DNA of 64,000 bases from Conus ventricosus (GCA_018398815.1 CM031610.1:38807049-38871048); one strand, 5' to 3'. Shown: positions 1 through 47,060, counted from the stretch's first letter. Numbers and translations are program-made. Notes: a model not told the origin generated them from the letters alone.

Positions 1-469
1 CTACTTTTGGAGAATTTGGATTGGTTGCTGCTGTGAGCTGAATAAAGTTTGCAGTGATGTAAATTTAATTTGAAATAATACACAATTTCAAAGTTCTCTG
101 TCTTTACTTTTAGATAATAGGCTATATTGCCTTCTTTCGTTGGACCCGGTATTATGCACCCTGCTTGTTTTTACATGAGTACATGTCAACGAAAAGATCG
201 GTTTCGGTTTGAAATGCATACCTTTGGCGCTCATGAAATGTGGCTTAATGGTTGCTGTTACTCGTTGCTTTCTTAATGGAGTGCTTGTGAATTGGCAATT
301 GAGTGCTTGTAAACCAGAGCTTGTACAAGGACGGTTTTTAAAAGTCTGAAAAAAGTATACTTGGGGGAGGGGTGGATGGTTGGATGGGAATAGCTCTTAG
401 AGGGAAGGATCACCTTTGGCACAAACTGGTCAGAATGCTGAATAAGTAAAGCCCATGGTGATAAGAGAA

Positions 470-538
470 TGACACACACACGCACGCATGCGCGCGCACA
501 CACACACACACTTAAAGGCACGTGCGTGCGACTCACGT

Positions 539-604
<66 letters not shown>
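470..604. repeat. (CA)n microsatellite with CG-containing variants
   Basis: An alternating CA/CG tract of about 135 bp with a pure (CA)n core of about 64 bp at its right end. ORFs through it read as alternating Cys-Val and are not genes. A SINE tail lies just downstream at 631. Confidence 0.95.
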
Positions 605-606
<2 letters not shown>

Positions 607-630
607 ACATAAACACACAGAGATATGAGA

Positions 631-674
631 TAAGATAATGTTGCTATAGACCGCAGAGGGCCACATCAGGGCTG
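631..674 (-). mobile_element. SINE 3' tail, 5'-truncated, minus strand
   Basis: Contains AGATAATGTTGCTATAGACC then GCAGAGGGCCACATCAGGGC. It is the reverse complement of the tail seen at 2409 and 15766, with a small internal deletion. The recurrent core is CCCTGATGTGGCCCTTTGCG followed by GTCGGCTGGGCTATAAGCAA and a CATTATCTTATC tandem tail. The family is unnamed by me; a SINE or short LINE tail is inferred from the tandem tail and repeated occurrence. Confidence 0.6.
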
Positions 675-1453
675 TAACACACAGAGACAGACAGAAACGT
701 ACACAAACTCTTACACTCACGCACATATAATCACAAATAAAAACATGCAAATTTTGTCCCAGTGACTCTTGTATGTCTCTTTCCATCCATCCTTCCAGTC
801 TTTTTCATGGTAAACATTCATCTGATGGAAGATACCTCCTTGCTTGAGTGAGCTTGCATTGCATAGATCTTCTGTTTGATAGGTTTGGTTCTTGATTGTG
901 TTAGCATAAAATGACAGTAAACTGCATGTGTTTGTGTATGCAATGATGTGGAATTATTCTGTGGATGCTGCTCTCAAGTTATGTTGATCATAGAGGATTG
1001 CTTCTGTGGCATAGAATCGACCCCATCGACCCCATTCATTACAGTAGCCTTCCAACTCGTCGGATTGGCAGTGACAGCTAAATTTTCTGGCAGACAAACA
1101 GAAATTCTTTGTGCACTTGTCTGTTGGGTAACCAATTTTTTTATTCTGTCCGTGAAAGGATGGCTGAGGAGTAAGCTTCAGTGCAGACCGATAGTGCTTC
1201 TGTTTTCCCATTTCACATAGATACCTTCACTACCACTATTCATGTACCACACCCAACCACCATCCTCCTGTCTCTTTTTCTGTATACATCATCGGGGAAA
1301 AATACATTCAAAAAAAGAAAATAATAAAAAGGTATTCATACACAAATTCTTATGCTAGGAATATAGAGATCACACCTGTTCTTGCAGATTCGAATGATCT
1401 TTATAGTTTGTCTTATTGAAAAATTAGTGTATGGTTTTTGTAAACGTGTTTAT

Positions 1454-1780
<327 letters not shown>

Positions 1781-2408
1781 GACACAGGCAGACACAAAAT
1801 GTCGGAGGTTTTCTGTTCTTAACTCCCTGCACTCAGAAACACTAGCACTGTTAATGAAAAAAATCCCCACTTCCCATTGACAAGTTTTTCAAACTAATGA
1901 AATGTAATTCCTTCCATAATTGGTGGAATGAAAAACAGGAGAATTCTTTTTTTAAAGTGCCATCATCTACCCACAACATGGCCAATGAGAACAGCTGCCT
2001 TGCAATCACCTGTGCACTGCAGTGTGTTTAGCAATTAGTAATCATTTTTTATTTCTGTGTTAGATTTCAAATCAAATTTCGCAGTTAGCATGTTAAAAAT
2101 TAATTCAGTTCTAATACCTATGAGGAATTTGAGATAACAAAAAAAAAAAAATGGTTTATATGGTTAGCTCTGTGGTGCCTAATGGTAGGTGGCAAGATGT
2201 ATGGAACATGGTGCTGCAGCCTAAATGTGAGTGGCACATAGGGGAAAAGCTGAAAAATGCAGTCATTCCATGAATACTGACAAAAAATTTTTTGTTATAA
2301 AGCAAAAATGATTGAAAGCAGCATGTACAGATGTGAATGTTAAAAAAAGTCAAACATCTTTTTGTGTGGTAAAGTAAGTTAGTTAACATATGCTTTTAAG
2401 TGGTTAAT

Positions 2409-2465
2409 CAGCCCTGTGGCCCTTTGCGGTCGGCTGGGCTATAAGCAACATTATCTTATCTTATC
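2409..2465 (+). mobile_element. SINE 3' tail, plus strand
   Basis: Reads GCCCTGTGGCCCTTTGCGGT, then CGGCTGGGCTATAAGCAACA and TTATCTTATCTTATC. It is nearly identical to the copy at 15766-15823 and complementary to those at 631, 42692 and 47184. The terminal TTATC repeats look like the simple-repeat tail of a non-LTR-mobilised SINE. Confidence 0.65.
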
Positions 2466-3630
2466 CTGGTTACATTAATTTTTGTAGATTAATTTATATT
2501 CTGTGTTAAATGGTTATGACTGCCATATGAATGCAGAAAAGACAAGGCATCGAGTCGAAACATCACAAGGAATGCAGTATGCTGCTCACTTCTTTTCTCA
2601 ACTCAGATAAAGTGATCTTTGAATCCAGCATAAAAAGTACATGTACGGTTTGCTGTGTATATCAGTGGAGAGCTGATAAGAGCAAACTGACAGTGCCCTT
2701 TGAAAGAACTGAGCAGATAAGAGCAAAACAAAGCATACAGTGACAAAAAAAACCCCACATTATAATAGTCATAGTGCATTGCTCTATGGTTCACACTGTC
2801 ACAATTCAGACAGTCTAACTTTGGCATCGATTGGGTGACCAAATGAAACAGCAGCATGTTTTATTGAATTATTTTTAATCCATCTAATGTTTGCTCTATG
2901 TTCAGGGGCTGAGGTGGAGGGTTGACGCTTTGGTGATCCCCCATCAAACCTTTTTTTCCTATTACAAAACATCAGGGAATAAAAGAGAAATCAAAAGAAG
3001 AGCTATAGCTTTGTCACACACACACACACACACAAATCTCAGTCTGTATGAAACAGTCATACATCTTCCTCTCCCTCCCCTCCACCCCACACACTGACAC
3101 TCTCTCAGCACCACCACACACAGCAGGGGCATATCTTTTTTCAGCTTTTTTCCTCTTTCTTTTCCAGCTGATTTTTCTTTTCTTCCCCCCCCCCCCCCCC
3201 CACCCCCCACCCCCCTTTTTTTTTTCTTTTCTGTTGTTCTGTTCTGGTTTGGTTTTGTTTGTTTGTTTTTTCGCTGCTGAAAATCTTTGGTACACTACCA
3301 CCCCCACACCCTGATTTGTTTTCGCTAATAGTTTGTAAAGCTAGATGGGAATGTATTTTAATTCAGCAGATGTCTTTGTGATGTGAAACAGGTTCTCTAT
3401 TGCAGTGCTAGTTATTTTTTTTGTGTCCCCACCTTCTGTTGCACATTTTACTGTTCCCCATCAAAGTGGTAATTTTTCTTATTTCTGTCTTCATATATTT
3501 ACAGTGGTTACCATTGAATGACATTCTTTACGCATGGGACAGTTATGATGACTTCATTAATTAATGATTTATTGTTCTGCCAGATTAGTTTTCGCTTTTT
3601 GATTGCCAATGTAAACCTTTACAAAGAACG

Positions 3631-3662
<32 letters not shown>

Positions 3663-3701
3663 GCCACCCACCCACCCACCCACACTACTCTCGTCTGTCT
3701 G

Positions 3702-3706
<5 letters not shown>

Positions 3707-3767
<61 letters not shown>
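3707..3767. repeat. (CT)n microsatellite
   Basis: Pure CT dinucleotide run of about 60 bp, preceded by a CA run (3632-3662) and an ACCC run. It gives artefactual Leu-Ser and Glu-Arg ORFs on the two strands. Confidence 0.95.
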
Positions 3768-3770
<3 letters not shown>

Positions 3771-4292
3771 TTTCTCTCTCTCCCCCCTGCCCTCCCCACC
3801 CACCCACTCAGTGGAGGAAAACAAGATGGTTCTCATGCACTCCTGTCATCGACTTGCGCTACTTCTGCTGTCCTAAAAAAAAAAAAGTCCTAATCCGGCC
3901 GGATTTTTTTTTTTTTTTTTTTTTTTACAACTATAACCGATCGTTAGGCCGTGATCAACCCTTTGTATGGCGCAGGTCACTCGGTCAGTATCTTCGGTTC
4001 TGATAACTCCCTTGGCTTGTGTGTACGCGTATAGCTATCGTTGTCATAACCATTTATATCCATGTCGGTGAAGAGGGCAAAGGAGAAGGGCAGCGAGCAC
4101 GCTCAGTCAAATAGATCTGTCAAGTGTTTTGTTTTAGTCATCTGTATTCATAAACACAGAGGCAGGACCACCGCAGGCTTGCATCACTCTCTGAAAGCAA
4201 AGAACGGGACGGACAGGCAGGGGCCAAGGGAGATAAACGCCTACCTCTCCCACCACCATCATATCTCGGCCCCAGCTCTCCTCATTACCCCA

Positions 4293-4362
4293 CCCTCCCC
4301 CCCCCCCCCCCCCCCCCCCCCCGCCTCTTCCGCCCGAACTCCTATCCTTCCCCCCCCCCCCC
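4293..4362. repeat. C homopolymer tracts
   Basis: Two C runs (about 30 and 15 bases) in a polypyrimidine-rich segment upstream of exon 1. Such tracts recur through the window (5841, 10741, 15466, 33850, 38109, 46490) with G counterparts on the + strand at 8331, 11395, 36739 and 56310. Confidence 0.9.
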
Positions 4363-4632
4363 CCACCCACCCCCGCCCCCGTTCCAACTCTCCCCTCTCT
4401 TCCTCCCCTCCCCCTCACTCCTTCCTCGGGTCACAGCTGTGGCAGGGAAACCAGCGACAGTTGGGCCCCAGTCAGATAAGCTAGGCGAGAAGCAGCTCCT
4501 TCCTCCTACCAGCCGCTACCACCACCATACCACTGGGCTAGCCAACAACAAGAGTGCATTGGAGGACCAAGGAAGAGCGCTAACTCGGCCTTTTTTCCCC
4601 CTCCCCTGCAGAAGCAGAGAGCTGTTTCAGGG

Positions 4633-4640
4633 TGACGTGG
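4633..4640 (+). promoter_or_regulatory. Candidate UPRE/CRE-like site TGACGTGG
   Basis: TGACGTGG lies about 230 bp before the CREB3L start codon. CREB3L and ATF6 family bZIP factors are known to bind TGACGTGG or TGACGTCA-type elements. The placement would allow self-regulation, but an 8-bp match can occur by chance, and whether this is promoter or 5' UTR cannot be told from sequence alone. Confidence 0.35.
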
Positions 4641-4869
4641 AAATGATGCTGACGCGGTGTTCTCGTCGTCGGGAGTTCTCCATGAGTTTTGTTTATGATC
4701 GTTAAAAGCAAACGTACGAAAACATTATTATTATTTTTTTACACGCAGGCTAAACCAGGGATTTTGTGAGCCAAGCTGAAGTGGAAAGCTTATCTGGAAC
4801 AGTTGGTTACATCATAGGCGAACTCAAGGCGCCCCTGTCTTGGGTTAAAATAAGTGGTAAGCAGTGAAG

Positions 4870-38990
<34,121 letters not shown>

Positions 38991-41950
38991 GACACGTTGG
39001 CTGATGACCGAAACAGGACTTGCCTTTCTGTGCGAAACAGAAAGACACTCTTATTAGCAAAAATGACCAGTTAGTTTTTTTTCATCCAGCTACGTCTGGC
39101 TTTGAAAAAGATTTGGTCAGTGGGTGATGGTTTCAAAATAACCTGTAAAAAGAAAATGTGTGGGTCTGTTGATTTTGGTTCAGCGATAGGCTTCACACTA
39201 TGTTTGTTGGTAGCTTGTACACCAGTTCTTGCAGACCAGCCGAGACAGAAACAAGGACCCTCAGTGGGATTTCGTGGAGTAATCCCATTTGTTATTTCTC
39301 ATTCTGAGCAGAGGGCATGGTCATATTAAATTTTCTTTAAATGATCACTTGTCAGCTATAAGTGCAGTGCACAATGGAAAGGGAATTTGTAAAACTTATT
39401 TCCAGATCGCCAAGAATGTGGTTTTGATTCTATTGATGTCTAAAGCAAAATGAATTTGCATAATGAAATCCTTTTTTGTGATAACACAGAACACATATGC
39501 TACTGGGGAGTATTTTTGTAGCAGGAAAAAAAAATCAGCAAAATTTACACACAAAAAAAAGGGCTGCTACAGAAAATGCATGTCTACCATCCACAAATCT
39601 GAGGAGTTAATTAAAGGAAAAACAATTGGTGGGGGGATGGGAACAAGAGGCATTTTCCATAAGACTTAGTGGTAAGCATATTAAGCATATGCCCCAGATT
39701 AAGGTTTCATGGAAAGAAATTATGTCCACTGAATGTATCCGTTTTGGACGTTGTAAGAGATGAGCCTTCATGCAACCTTATCCTATACAGGATGGTCTGT
39801 CTCCACACCTTGAGATGCTTGCAATGGTCGGCCATGTCTAACACTGTCGTTACATGCCAAGAAGAGGGTATATACCGAGTTGATAGCAATCTCAATTAAG
39901 GGGGATGGACATGAATGCTGTGGTTTGCGTTACATGCTATCATTTGCTGAGGGGACAGAGGTTCATATCTGAGGATCAAATGTTTGTTTTCAGTTTCATA
40001 TCATTTTGATCATTGTCGTTGCATGCTTTTGCTTATTTTTCCTCCATGCTTTTTAAAGATAAATTGATTTAAATGTCATCTGTAAATGTCATTAAATCAT
40101 CTGCGATCCTACACGTCTACATCTTCACAGCATGCAGCATTCTCACTCCTTTCCCAAACTTCGGCATGATTTGATTCCATTCTTAGACCATGTCATCGGT
40201 AAAGAACAAACTGACATTTCATCTTATTGTATGTTCATGATTTTTAAACTCCCATTTTTTCCCAGATTGCATGATGTATTTAGTCCATCAACATGACATG
40301 ATCTTAATTGCGTCCATAATTTTTTTTTTCCCTTTTCGTGCTTTTTGTTTATGTTTCTAAGCTGCCAAGTGAAGAGTACAATTAAATGTATTTGCTGCAT
40401 GATGATGTCGACATTGAGACTGTGTTCAGGGGACAAACGGAAGATGTTACAGTACACATATGTTACAGACATGCGTGACTGGCTGGCTGGGTCATTTTGC
40501 ACCCAGTCACATTATGTTAGTGTGCGAGGTTTTGTCCATAGGAAATGAAGGTAGGTTGTTGCTTCTTTCCTCCATCCGCCTTGTGTAAATTACTGGGTTG
40601 GTTTTTTTTTTTCCTCTTAAATTGCTGTGATTACAGTGTAAGAGTTGAGGACAGCTGGCTGCATGGGAAGTGTGCATCACACTGATGGCCTTGACTTCAG
40701 CCTGAACCTTTACTTTCGAGGGCTTTCTGGTTGTTCTGTTTGTTGTTGGGACTTCTGATGGTGATCATCCGAGTCCAAGTCTACTCACACCGGTTACTGT
40801 GGTGATTTTCTTGTGATGCAATGTGGAGCAGTTTACTTCATCTTGTTTCTGTATGGAGAGTGCAATGCTTTCTTGCAGTTCAGTTCAGTTCTTGGCTTCA
40901 TTTCTACCGTTCCATTTTAGACCAATGTAGGGAACCCTATCTGAATTTAGGGCTAAGACTAAAATTGATCCTTTGATAAGTTTATCTCTGAAGGCAGCTG
41001 ACTGGCCATACAAAGCCTTTTGCTGATTAAAGATATGTAGATAATTTTTTCAGAAAAGATGAATAAATTGTAATGCATGTCAGAATACTACTTGAAAAAG
41101 TATGGAAAAAACAGAGGGTATGCAGGAGAATATTCTGTTGTTACATTGGAATTTTTCCTGGTAAAAAGTGATTTGTGGAATCAAAACTGCCATTATGGAA
41201 GTGTGAATGGAGCTGGAGACTTTCTTGCCCTGCACCGGACCTCGACGACTAGGGTGTCCAGTTTTCCTACAAGATAATGAGATTCGGAGGGGGAGCGGGG
41301 GCGGGAATGTCGGTGTCAGTATAAGTACTTTCTGCAAGAAATAATTTTCAAAATATTTTTGAAGAAATTGATATTGTTAAACACATGGTTCACACATGCA
41401 AACAGGAATGCCTGTATAGGTTTGTGTTGGATTTTTTTTTCGCGCAAAGCTAGTTGGTTTCATAGATAAAGGGATGAAACCTTCACCGAGCAACTGCTGT
41501 GGAATGGGATAGGTGGTACAACTATAGTGCGACATGTTTTGGTTCCATACAATGCGGTCCCTGCATTCTGTGAACGGTAGGGAGGACAGACGTTGCACAT
41601 CCTGCAGGTGGGAAGGTGGGAATCTAGTCCTAGTGTGCATGATGTACATAATTCCTATTTATATTTCCTTTGCACAATTACTATGGACAGCACAAGGTAG
41701 AACGAGTCAAAGCGAGGCATGTGTATTTTTCTTTCTTTCATAGCTGGTATGAGTTTACCTTGGTTGTGGGAGACTTAGGCCAAGTATAGAGACAAGACCA
41801 CCTCCCCCCCCCCCTTCTCCTTGAAGATTATTCTAACGATGATTATGTGGTGCTGCAAATTTTTGCAGTTTTTAGCTTTCCTAATGTGATGTGGGAAAGA
41901 CATGAAATGTACATAACATGTCCATGAAAAAATAAAAGCCATTAATTACA
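38991..41950 (+). other. Possible 3' UTR of CREB3L gene
   Basis: No ORF of note. Unique AT-rich sequence follows the stop; the first well-placed AATAAA with a following downstream GT-rich stretch is at 41931. A 2.9-kb 3' UTR is possible for this gene class but is an inference. Confidence 0.35.
41931..41936 (+). terminator. Candidate poly(A) signal AATAAA
   Basis: AATAAA in GAAAAAATAAAAGCC, followed within 30-60 bases by T-rich and GT-rich sequence (GTGCTGTCTTTTGTG). It could end the CREB3L transcript. AATAAA occurs by chance often in AT-rich DNA. Confidence 0.25.
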
Positions 41951-42159
41951 GTAATTCAGTGCTGTCTTTTGTGCATTCTCTCTGATTAGCTGACCCAATT
42001 GTGTGTGTGTGTATGTGTGTGCCTTCTTCTCACGTTCAATTGACTGAAGCTACAAGACCCAAGAGTATTCTTGCAGCAAAATTGTTTCAGGGGTTGATTT
42101 TTTTTTCCCATTATGATACTGCATTTCAAATTCATGATTTTGTTTTTGTGGGTATCAGC

Positions 42160-43150
42160 TTAAGGTGAATGATGCTCTACCTCTAGGTAAATGTAGCATT
42201 TCAGAGAGGTGTACAATACCAATAATTTCAACAGGTGTGGGTGCTTGAGGTTACGGCTGGCAATGGCCTCCAAGCAGAAAGCGAGTCCAACAAAATGAGG
42301 AAATCTTTGTTTGGAGTAAGAGACCATTTCAAGAGCCAGGACCAAGACTGTCAACTCAGCAGTTTAGATGGAGCTGTCGGTGAGAATGTTTCGAACATCG
42401 CCATGAAAGACTTGTTGCATAAAACACAGCATAGGCAACACCCCTCAGATTTGGAACTGTCGGTGAAGGGAAATTCTCCTGAAGGATGGAAACTTCAAAC
42501 ACAATTCAGTGAAAGAGGACCTGTATGCCAAGGAGCTAGTGGTATCTTTACGACACAAGTCTAAATCAAACTGGATCTCCGGAGTCAAGAAAGTCTATGG
42601 TGGGTCATCAGGAAACTTGGATAAATCAAACGTGACTCCAAGGTCTATATCTGCATAGTTCAAATGGGGAAGAATACGAATTTCCAAGGGTAAGATAATG
42701 TTGCTTATAGCCCAGCCGACCGATTTCCAAGGGTGGAATGGAACTGGGGTGGTCATCAAATTTCTTTTGGAACTTGGGGTCAAAAACACAGTCAAATGCA
42801 GGGTCTTGGGATTCAGAAGAGAGATTCAAACAGTTGTTCAAGGTAAATTTCAGCCGATGATTGGAGAGGAATGACCTCCTGCCTCAGCATACAGATATAA
42901 ACAGGGGTGGTGCGGAATGCACCCAGACAGAGTCGAAGCCCTTGATGGCGGGTGGGATCTAGACTTTTCAGGTAGGAAGGTCTGGCTAAGCCGTAGACTA
43001 CACACCCATAGTCCAGTTTGGAATGGATCAGAGCCTGTAAAGATGGAAAAGAATTTTCTCATCAGCACTCCAATGCGTGTGTACCACAACTTTCAGAATG
43101 TTCACAGCTTTCTGACACGTAGTTTTGAAGTACTGTCAGAAGTCTCACAG
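42160..43150 (-). pseudogene. Degenerate LINE fragment, copy 1 (RT C terminus and RNase H)
   Basis: Minus strand, several frames. Near 42850-43080 the readings LDYGCVVYG-like and LYAEAGGHSSPI correspond to the C-terminal region of Jockey/I-type reverse transcriptases. DPKFQKKFDDHPSSIPPLEI lies near 42720-42785 and a decayed RNase H (FTDSSKSEG, LDSLSA) near 42290-42470. It matches the second copy at 49190-50280, so both derive from one family. A 31-bp SINE tail with target duplication is inserted at 42692. Multiple frame changes make it inactive. Confidence 0.7.
42692..42722 (-). mobile_element. 31-bp SINE tail insertion with 12-bp target duplication
   Basis: The insert AAGATAATGTTGCTTATAGC + CCAGCCGACCG is flanked by ATTTCCAAGGGT at 42680-42691 and 42723-42734. 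It interrupts the LINE fragment exactly where copy 2 is continuous. This is direct proof that the recurrent tail sequence is mobile, here as an extremely 5'-truncated copy. Confidence 0.85.
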
Positions 43151-45865
43151 AAGACAATAAGAAATATTTCTTCAACTCGGAGAGAGGGAGAAAGAGGGAG
43201 CAAGCACTGGTTCAGTTTGAAAGCTTTGGCAAATTAATGCACGAAATCAGTTTATTAATTTCTCTACTATCAAGGCAATCATTGTTATTACACTGATATT
43301 TTCATCTCTTTTGCTTCCCTTTGAATCTTCAAGCATTGGACTGAACGATTTGCCATTTCTTGTGTTGTCTTATCCATTTTTCAAACTTTCTGACTTGATG
43401 ATGACACTTAAAAAAAACAAATCTGTCCTCATGTCGTAAGGTAATATGTTGGCCAGAGTTTAAAATTTTCAACAGATTTTCACAAAATGACCAAGCATCC
43501 ATGTTTATTATGCTTACTTTTATAATGCCCAAACTGATTTCCATGAGTACTTCATGAAAATTTCTTTCTTTTTTTATTTTAGGAAGTCTATATATTCTTT
43601 AATTTTAAGAAAAAGAGAAAAATACGCCTTAGAATGTTTCTTCTGTCCATTAGCAGTTGGAAAAAGAGAAATACATTCTTCTAAAAAAAAAAAAAAGACG
43701 TGTACATTTACCTTAAGAGTGTTTCTAATTCTTTTAGCAGATGTAATGGGAAGAATTGAGTTTTATCTGAAATAGTACTGTTCCCATCATCATCTCAATG
43801 ATTACTACTTTGAATGCCTCTTGAAATAAGAATTCCTTTTGTTTCCACTATTTTGTTTGAGGAATGAACGACGCTTGAGCCCATTGCAAAACCCCATCAG
43901 AGAAGAAGGGGGAAAACACCCAAACAAACAACATTTTCAGGCTGTGTAAATTACTCTGTAAAGTGAAATGATCAAGCTCACATGTGTACAGTTTCCTTTG
44001 GACAATTGATGTTCATGTGTGCTAAAAAAAAAAAAATCAGCATCCTGAACTTCAACATGTTACAGTTTGTAGCCGAGATGCCTTAGTTTAAAACATAGGA
44101 CACTGCCTTCATGTTGGGCAATGCCATCCTCCACTGTCAGTTCTGGAAGCTGTTGAGGCGTGACTTTGTCCTCTGATGATGGGAATACTGTTTAACCTTT
44201 ACCATGCTTCCTGGGTCTTCCATGGCCCAGTGACTCAATAAAAACATCATATCTTACAACGATAAAGCTATGCTCACGAAATCTTTGGAGTTTGTCAACG
44301 ATCTTACCAGCCGTTGGTCACAGAAATTTCATGTATGGGCACAATCAATTGTCAGCGTTAATTAGTCACGGTTCCCCCAAGACCTGTACATTTTAATGGG
44401 TCGCACATGACCCACACCATTAGGTGAGGAATGAGCTGCTGAACCGCTCTTTGTCAGGTGTGGGTCTTACAAGACCTGCATGATCTGAATAGGGATAAGC
44501 ACGGAAAAGCCTCTACAAAATGTGTGGGTCTTGGGTGACCCACACGATGGGGTCTGTGTAGTCAAAAACATCATGCGGTAAAGGTTAAAGAGGCAAGCCT
44601 CAAACACTGGGTGGATAATCGCAACCATTACCACGGCGATGGATGATTCCAACCAAGAAGACTGTTTCTTTAGGCAAGAGAGGATTCTGTGATCCCAATA
44701 GACTGTGTGTGAAAGTTTTCAAGTTCATTTTAGCACCCCCTATCCATTTGCTTGTCTGTCTGTTTTTTCTTTTTTTTTTATTTGGAAGCTGAATGTTTCC
44801 TCACAGTTTCCTCTGCTATTTTGGGGTTCTCCCTCTGTATATATAAATATATATAGACACATACAGGAGACGACCTTCCCCCGATGATCTGCAGGGAACC
44901 ATACGAACAGTTGTCCTCCACTAGTTCCAGCTAGCTGTCTTCCAGCTAGCTGGCTACATGAGAATCACTTCCCATCCATACTTGACTGCTATTGTCTCTT
45001 GCATGCGATGGGATTTTCCTTCACGCACTAACAAAACCTTGCCACACATTCTGTTTATAAAACTGTCCTGTTGAAATCTGGCAAAACCACTGTAAACGCA
45101 GGGCTCCATTCCTGAGAGAGGTGTTGCAGATTCTGGACTTTCAGTCTCTCAGATTTCTCGTGGGCAAAATCTGGTGGTGAAGACATGTAAAATGCGAGTA
45201 CAGTGAAGAAGGAGCCTGCTATTTTGCATCAAGTGGATGAATTTGAGAGACTTAATGTTCAATTTCAGATGTGGAACTGGGTAATGCTGAAGGAGAAGAC
45301 ATGTTAAAAGAGTGCGACCCAGAGAAGGTGCACCACACAAGTGGCGTAACTGTCACAGCATGCCAGTACCAGTTCATGTTACTATTTTGAGCTCACAACT
45401 GGTTCCGTTCACATGTTCTAGAGGACACAAAACCTTTTTTTCATTCGTGTTCCTGAGCATTTTTCTGAGAAGAGTACTACAAAAATAATAGATGATAGTG
45501 GTGAACAATCTGTGTTTTTGACTGTAAATTAGCACACGTCTAAATTTGTTTGGTGACAAGTGATAGTGAATGGATAACCATGATGTTGTTTGGAGCAACA
45601 GGACAAATTCAGGTAGGAACATGGTTATCATTTCTCACTCCTAAGTGCATTTTTAGACTGTGACTGTTAAGCAATGCTACATAAGAGGGGAGATCTGTAT
45701 GCCACATGCATACAGGGCACAGAAACTGACATGTAAAACAAGAGACCACTAATTAATATGCGTGTGGAATACAATTTCTTGTTTCGGACTGTGCATTCTA
45801 CTGCTAGAGACAGGTTTCTGAATATGTGAATGAGAAAGGGAGTTTTCCAGAACAGACAAAGATGA
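43151..45865. other. Intergenic stretch
   Basis: Apart from the MITE at 44192-44588 I see no gene or recognisable element; sequence is AT-rich and unique with an A run near 43681-43697. Confidence 0.55.
44192..44588. mobile_element. TTAA-flanked MITE, second member
   Basis: TTAA at 44192-44195 and 44585-44588 bound a 389-bp element with ends CCTTTACCATGC and the complement CCTTTACCGCATGATG. Internal GTGTGGGTC/GACCCACAC inverted motifs and TTTTTGACTACAC near the end parallel the palindromic MITE at 24830 (GCTTTTGACTATACAC). There is no coding capacity. It appears to be a diverged relative in the same piggyBac-like group. Confidence 0.7.
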
Positions 45866-45935
45866 ATGAAAGAAAAAAGGTTCCAGAAAAAAAGAGGAAT
45901 TTTACTAAAGCCCTTGGGTATTCACCTGGATCATG

Positions 45936-46488
45936 GTCATGGTAGCAGCCAGGCTACGGACCAAGTCGATGTCATCCAATTATCTGGATGGCCCGTTTTG
46001 AAAGAAACAATATTCTGTGGTTCCATCCAGAGATCCCTCCACTCCAGAGCAGATGCTCTCTTCTCTGGGCTTCTTTGTGAAGCTGGTATAATTGGACAGA
46101 ATTCTCTCTCACAAGTTTGTTCACTGAGCGTACATTTCCTTACGTACTTGAATCTTGTTTGTCTTCCGGACTCTCTCATCCTTCCCAGTCAGCCTCTCCT
46201 AGCAACTTTCGGACCATCGGTCTAGCATCCTTGCCTGCAGAGTTTTTTCTCTGGGTCCTCTACACCTACACCACCCTTCAGTAGGTGCTGAGTGATGCTT
46301 CGACTCAAGTCTTCAGCAACTTTATTCAGCTGCCCATGAGTCGGTCTTTTATATCTGCCCTTGAGGCTTGGTTTGGATCTGGCTTGATTGAAGTCAGGGC
46401 TCCTCATATTCTCCCTCCGTTGCTGCACACAATCTGTAACAGCGTAAGCAAATCAGGTTGGAGAGCTCACCTCTTTCCTGTTTCACCA

Positions 46489-46520
<32 letters not shown>

Positions 46521-47060
46521 CTGAGTGCTGTGGCAGATGACATGCTCTGAAGTTGACAGAACACACATAAACATCCTTGAGAATGAGAGGGGAGCAGTCT
46601 TTCTTGCTTTCCACAAGTGGTCTCAAATTCTGAAGGACAGACTGTGACAGTGTGCACAGAAAACTCCACAGTCACGGCACACCAAACTGAATCAAGGTGA
46701 CACTCGCTCCAGGTCTTTGAATGACACTTGCTGTCTCTCTACACCTGTCTATGAATGAAAACCTCCCTCCTGGTTAGGCACCAGAAAGTCCTAGGAAGAC
46801 ACTTGTCCTGACAGGCTAAGAGCTGCTATCCGACCCCAAAAGATAAGCTTCTGGCTCAGGAAGGTTACTTGTGAGGCTTACATGTAAGGTCACAAACCGC
46901 TTCCCCCTGATCAGATATGGCACATGAAGTCCTGGCTCTTTCTGCCAGCCCCACCCTGTGAGGAAATGCCACAGTCACCAACATCTGTCGGGCAGCAGGC
47001 TGGAAGTCACAAACCACTTTTGGCAGATTTCATTTACATGAAGTGACTGAAGACACAGTA
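45936..47060 (+). pseudogene. DIRS-like retroelement remnant (RT tail, RNase H, tyrosine recombinase)
   Basis: Plus strand in shifting frames. A reverse transcriptase C terminus (about 45990-46190; SLSVHFLTYLNLV-like) is followed by an RNase H segment near 46555-46720 (HINILENERGAVFLAFHKWS, then QGDTRSRSL) and a tyrosine recombinase C terminus near 46850-47050 (KISFWLRKVTCEAY, AHEVLALSAS, NICRAAGWKSQTTFGRFHLH). The order RT-RNase H-YR is that of the DIRS order. In-frame stops and a C homopolymer (46490-46517) show it is dead. The usual Arg of the HxxR motif reads Leu. Confidence 0.75.

Noticed and set aside
273..786. ORFs reading as alternating Cys-Val or Thr-His (also at 1382, 15019, 16193, 18271, 51098)
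   Set aside because: They are translations of CA/TG or GA/CT microsatellites with no start context, homology or splice structure.
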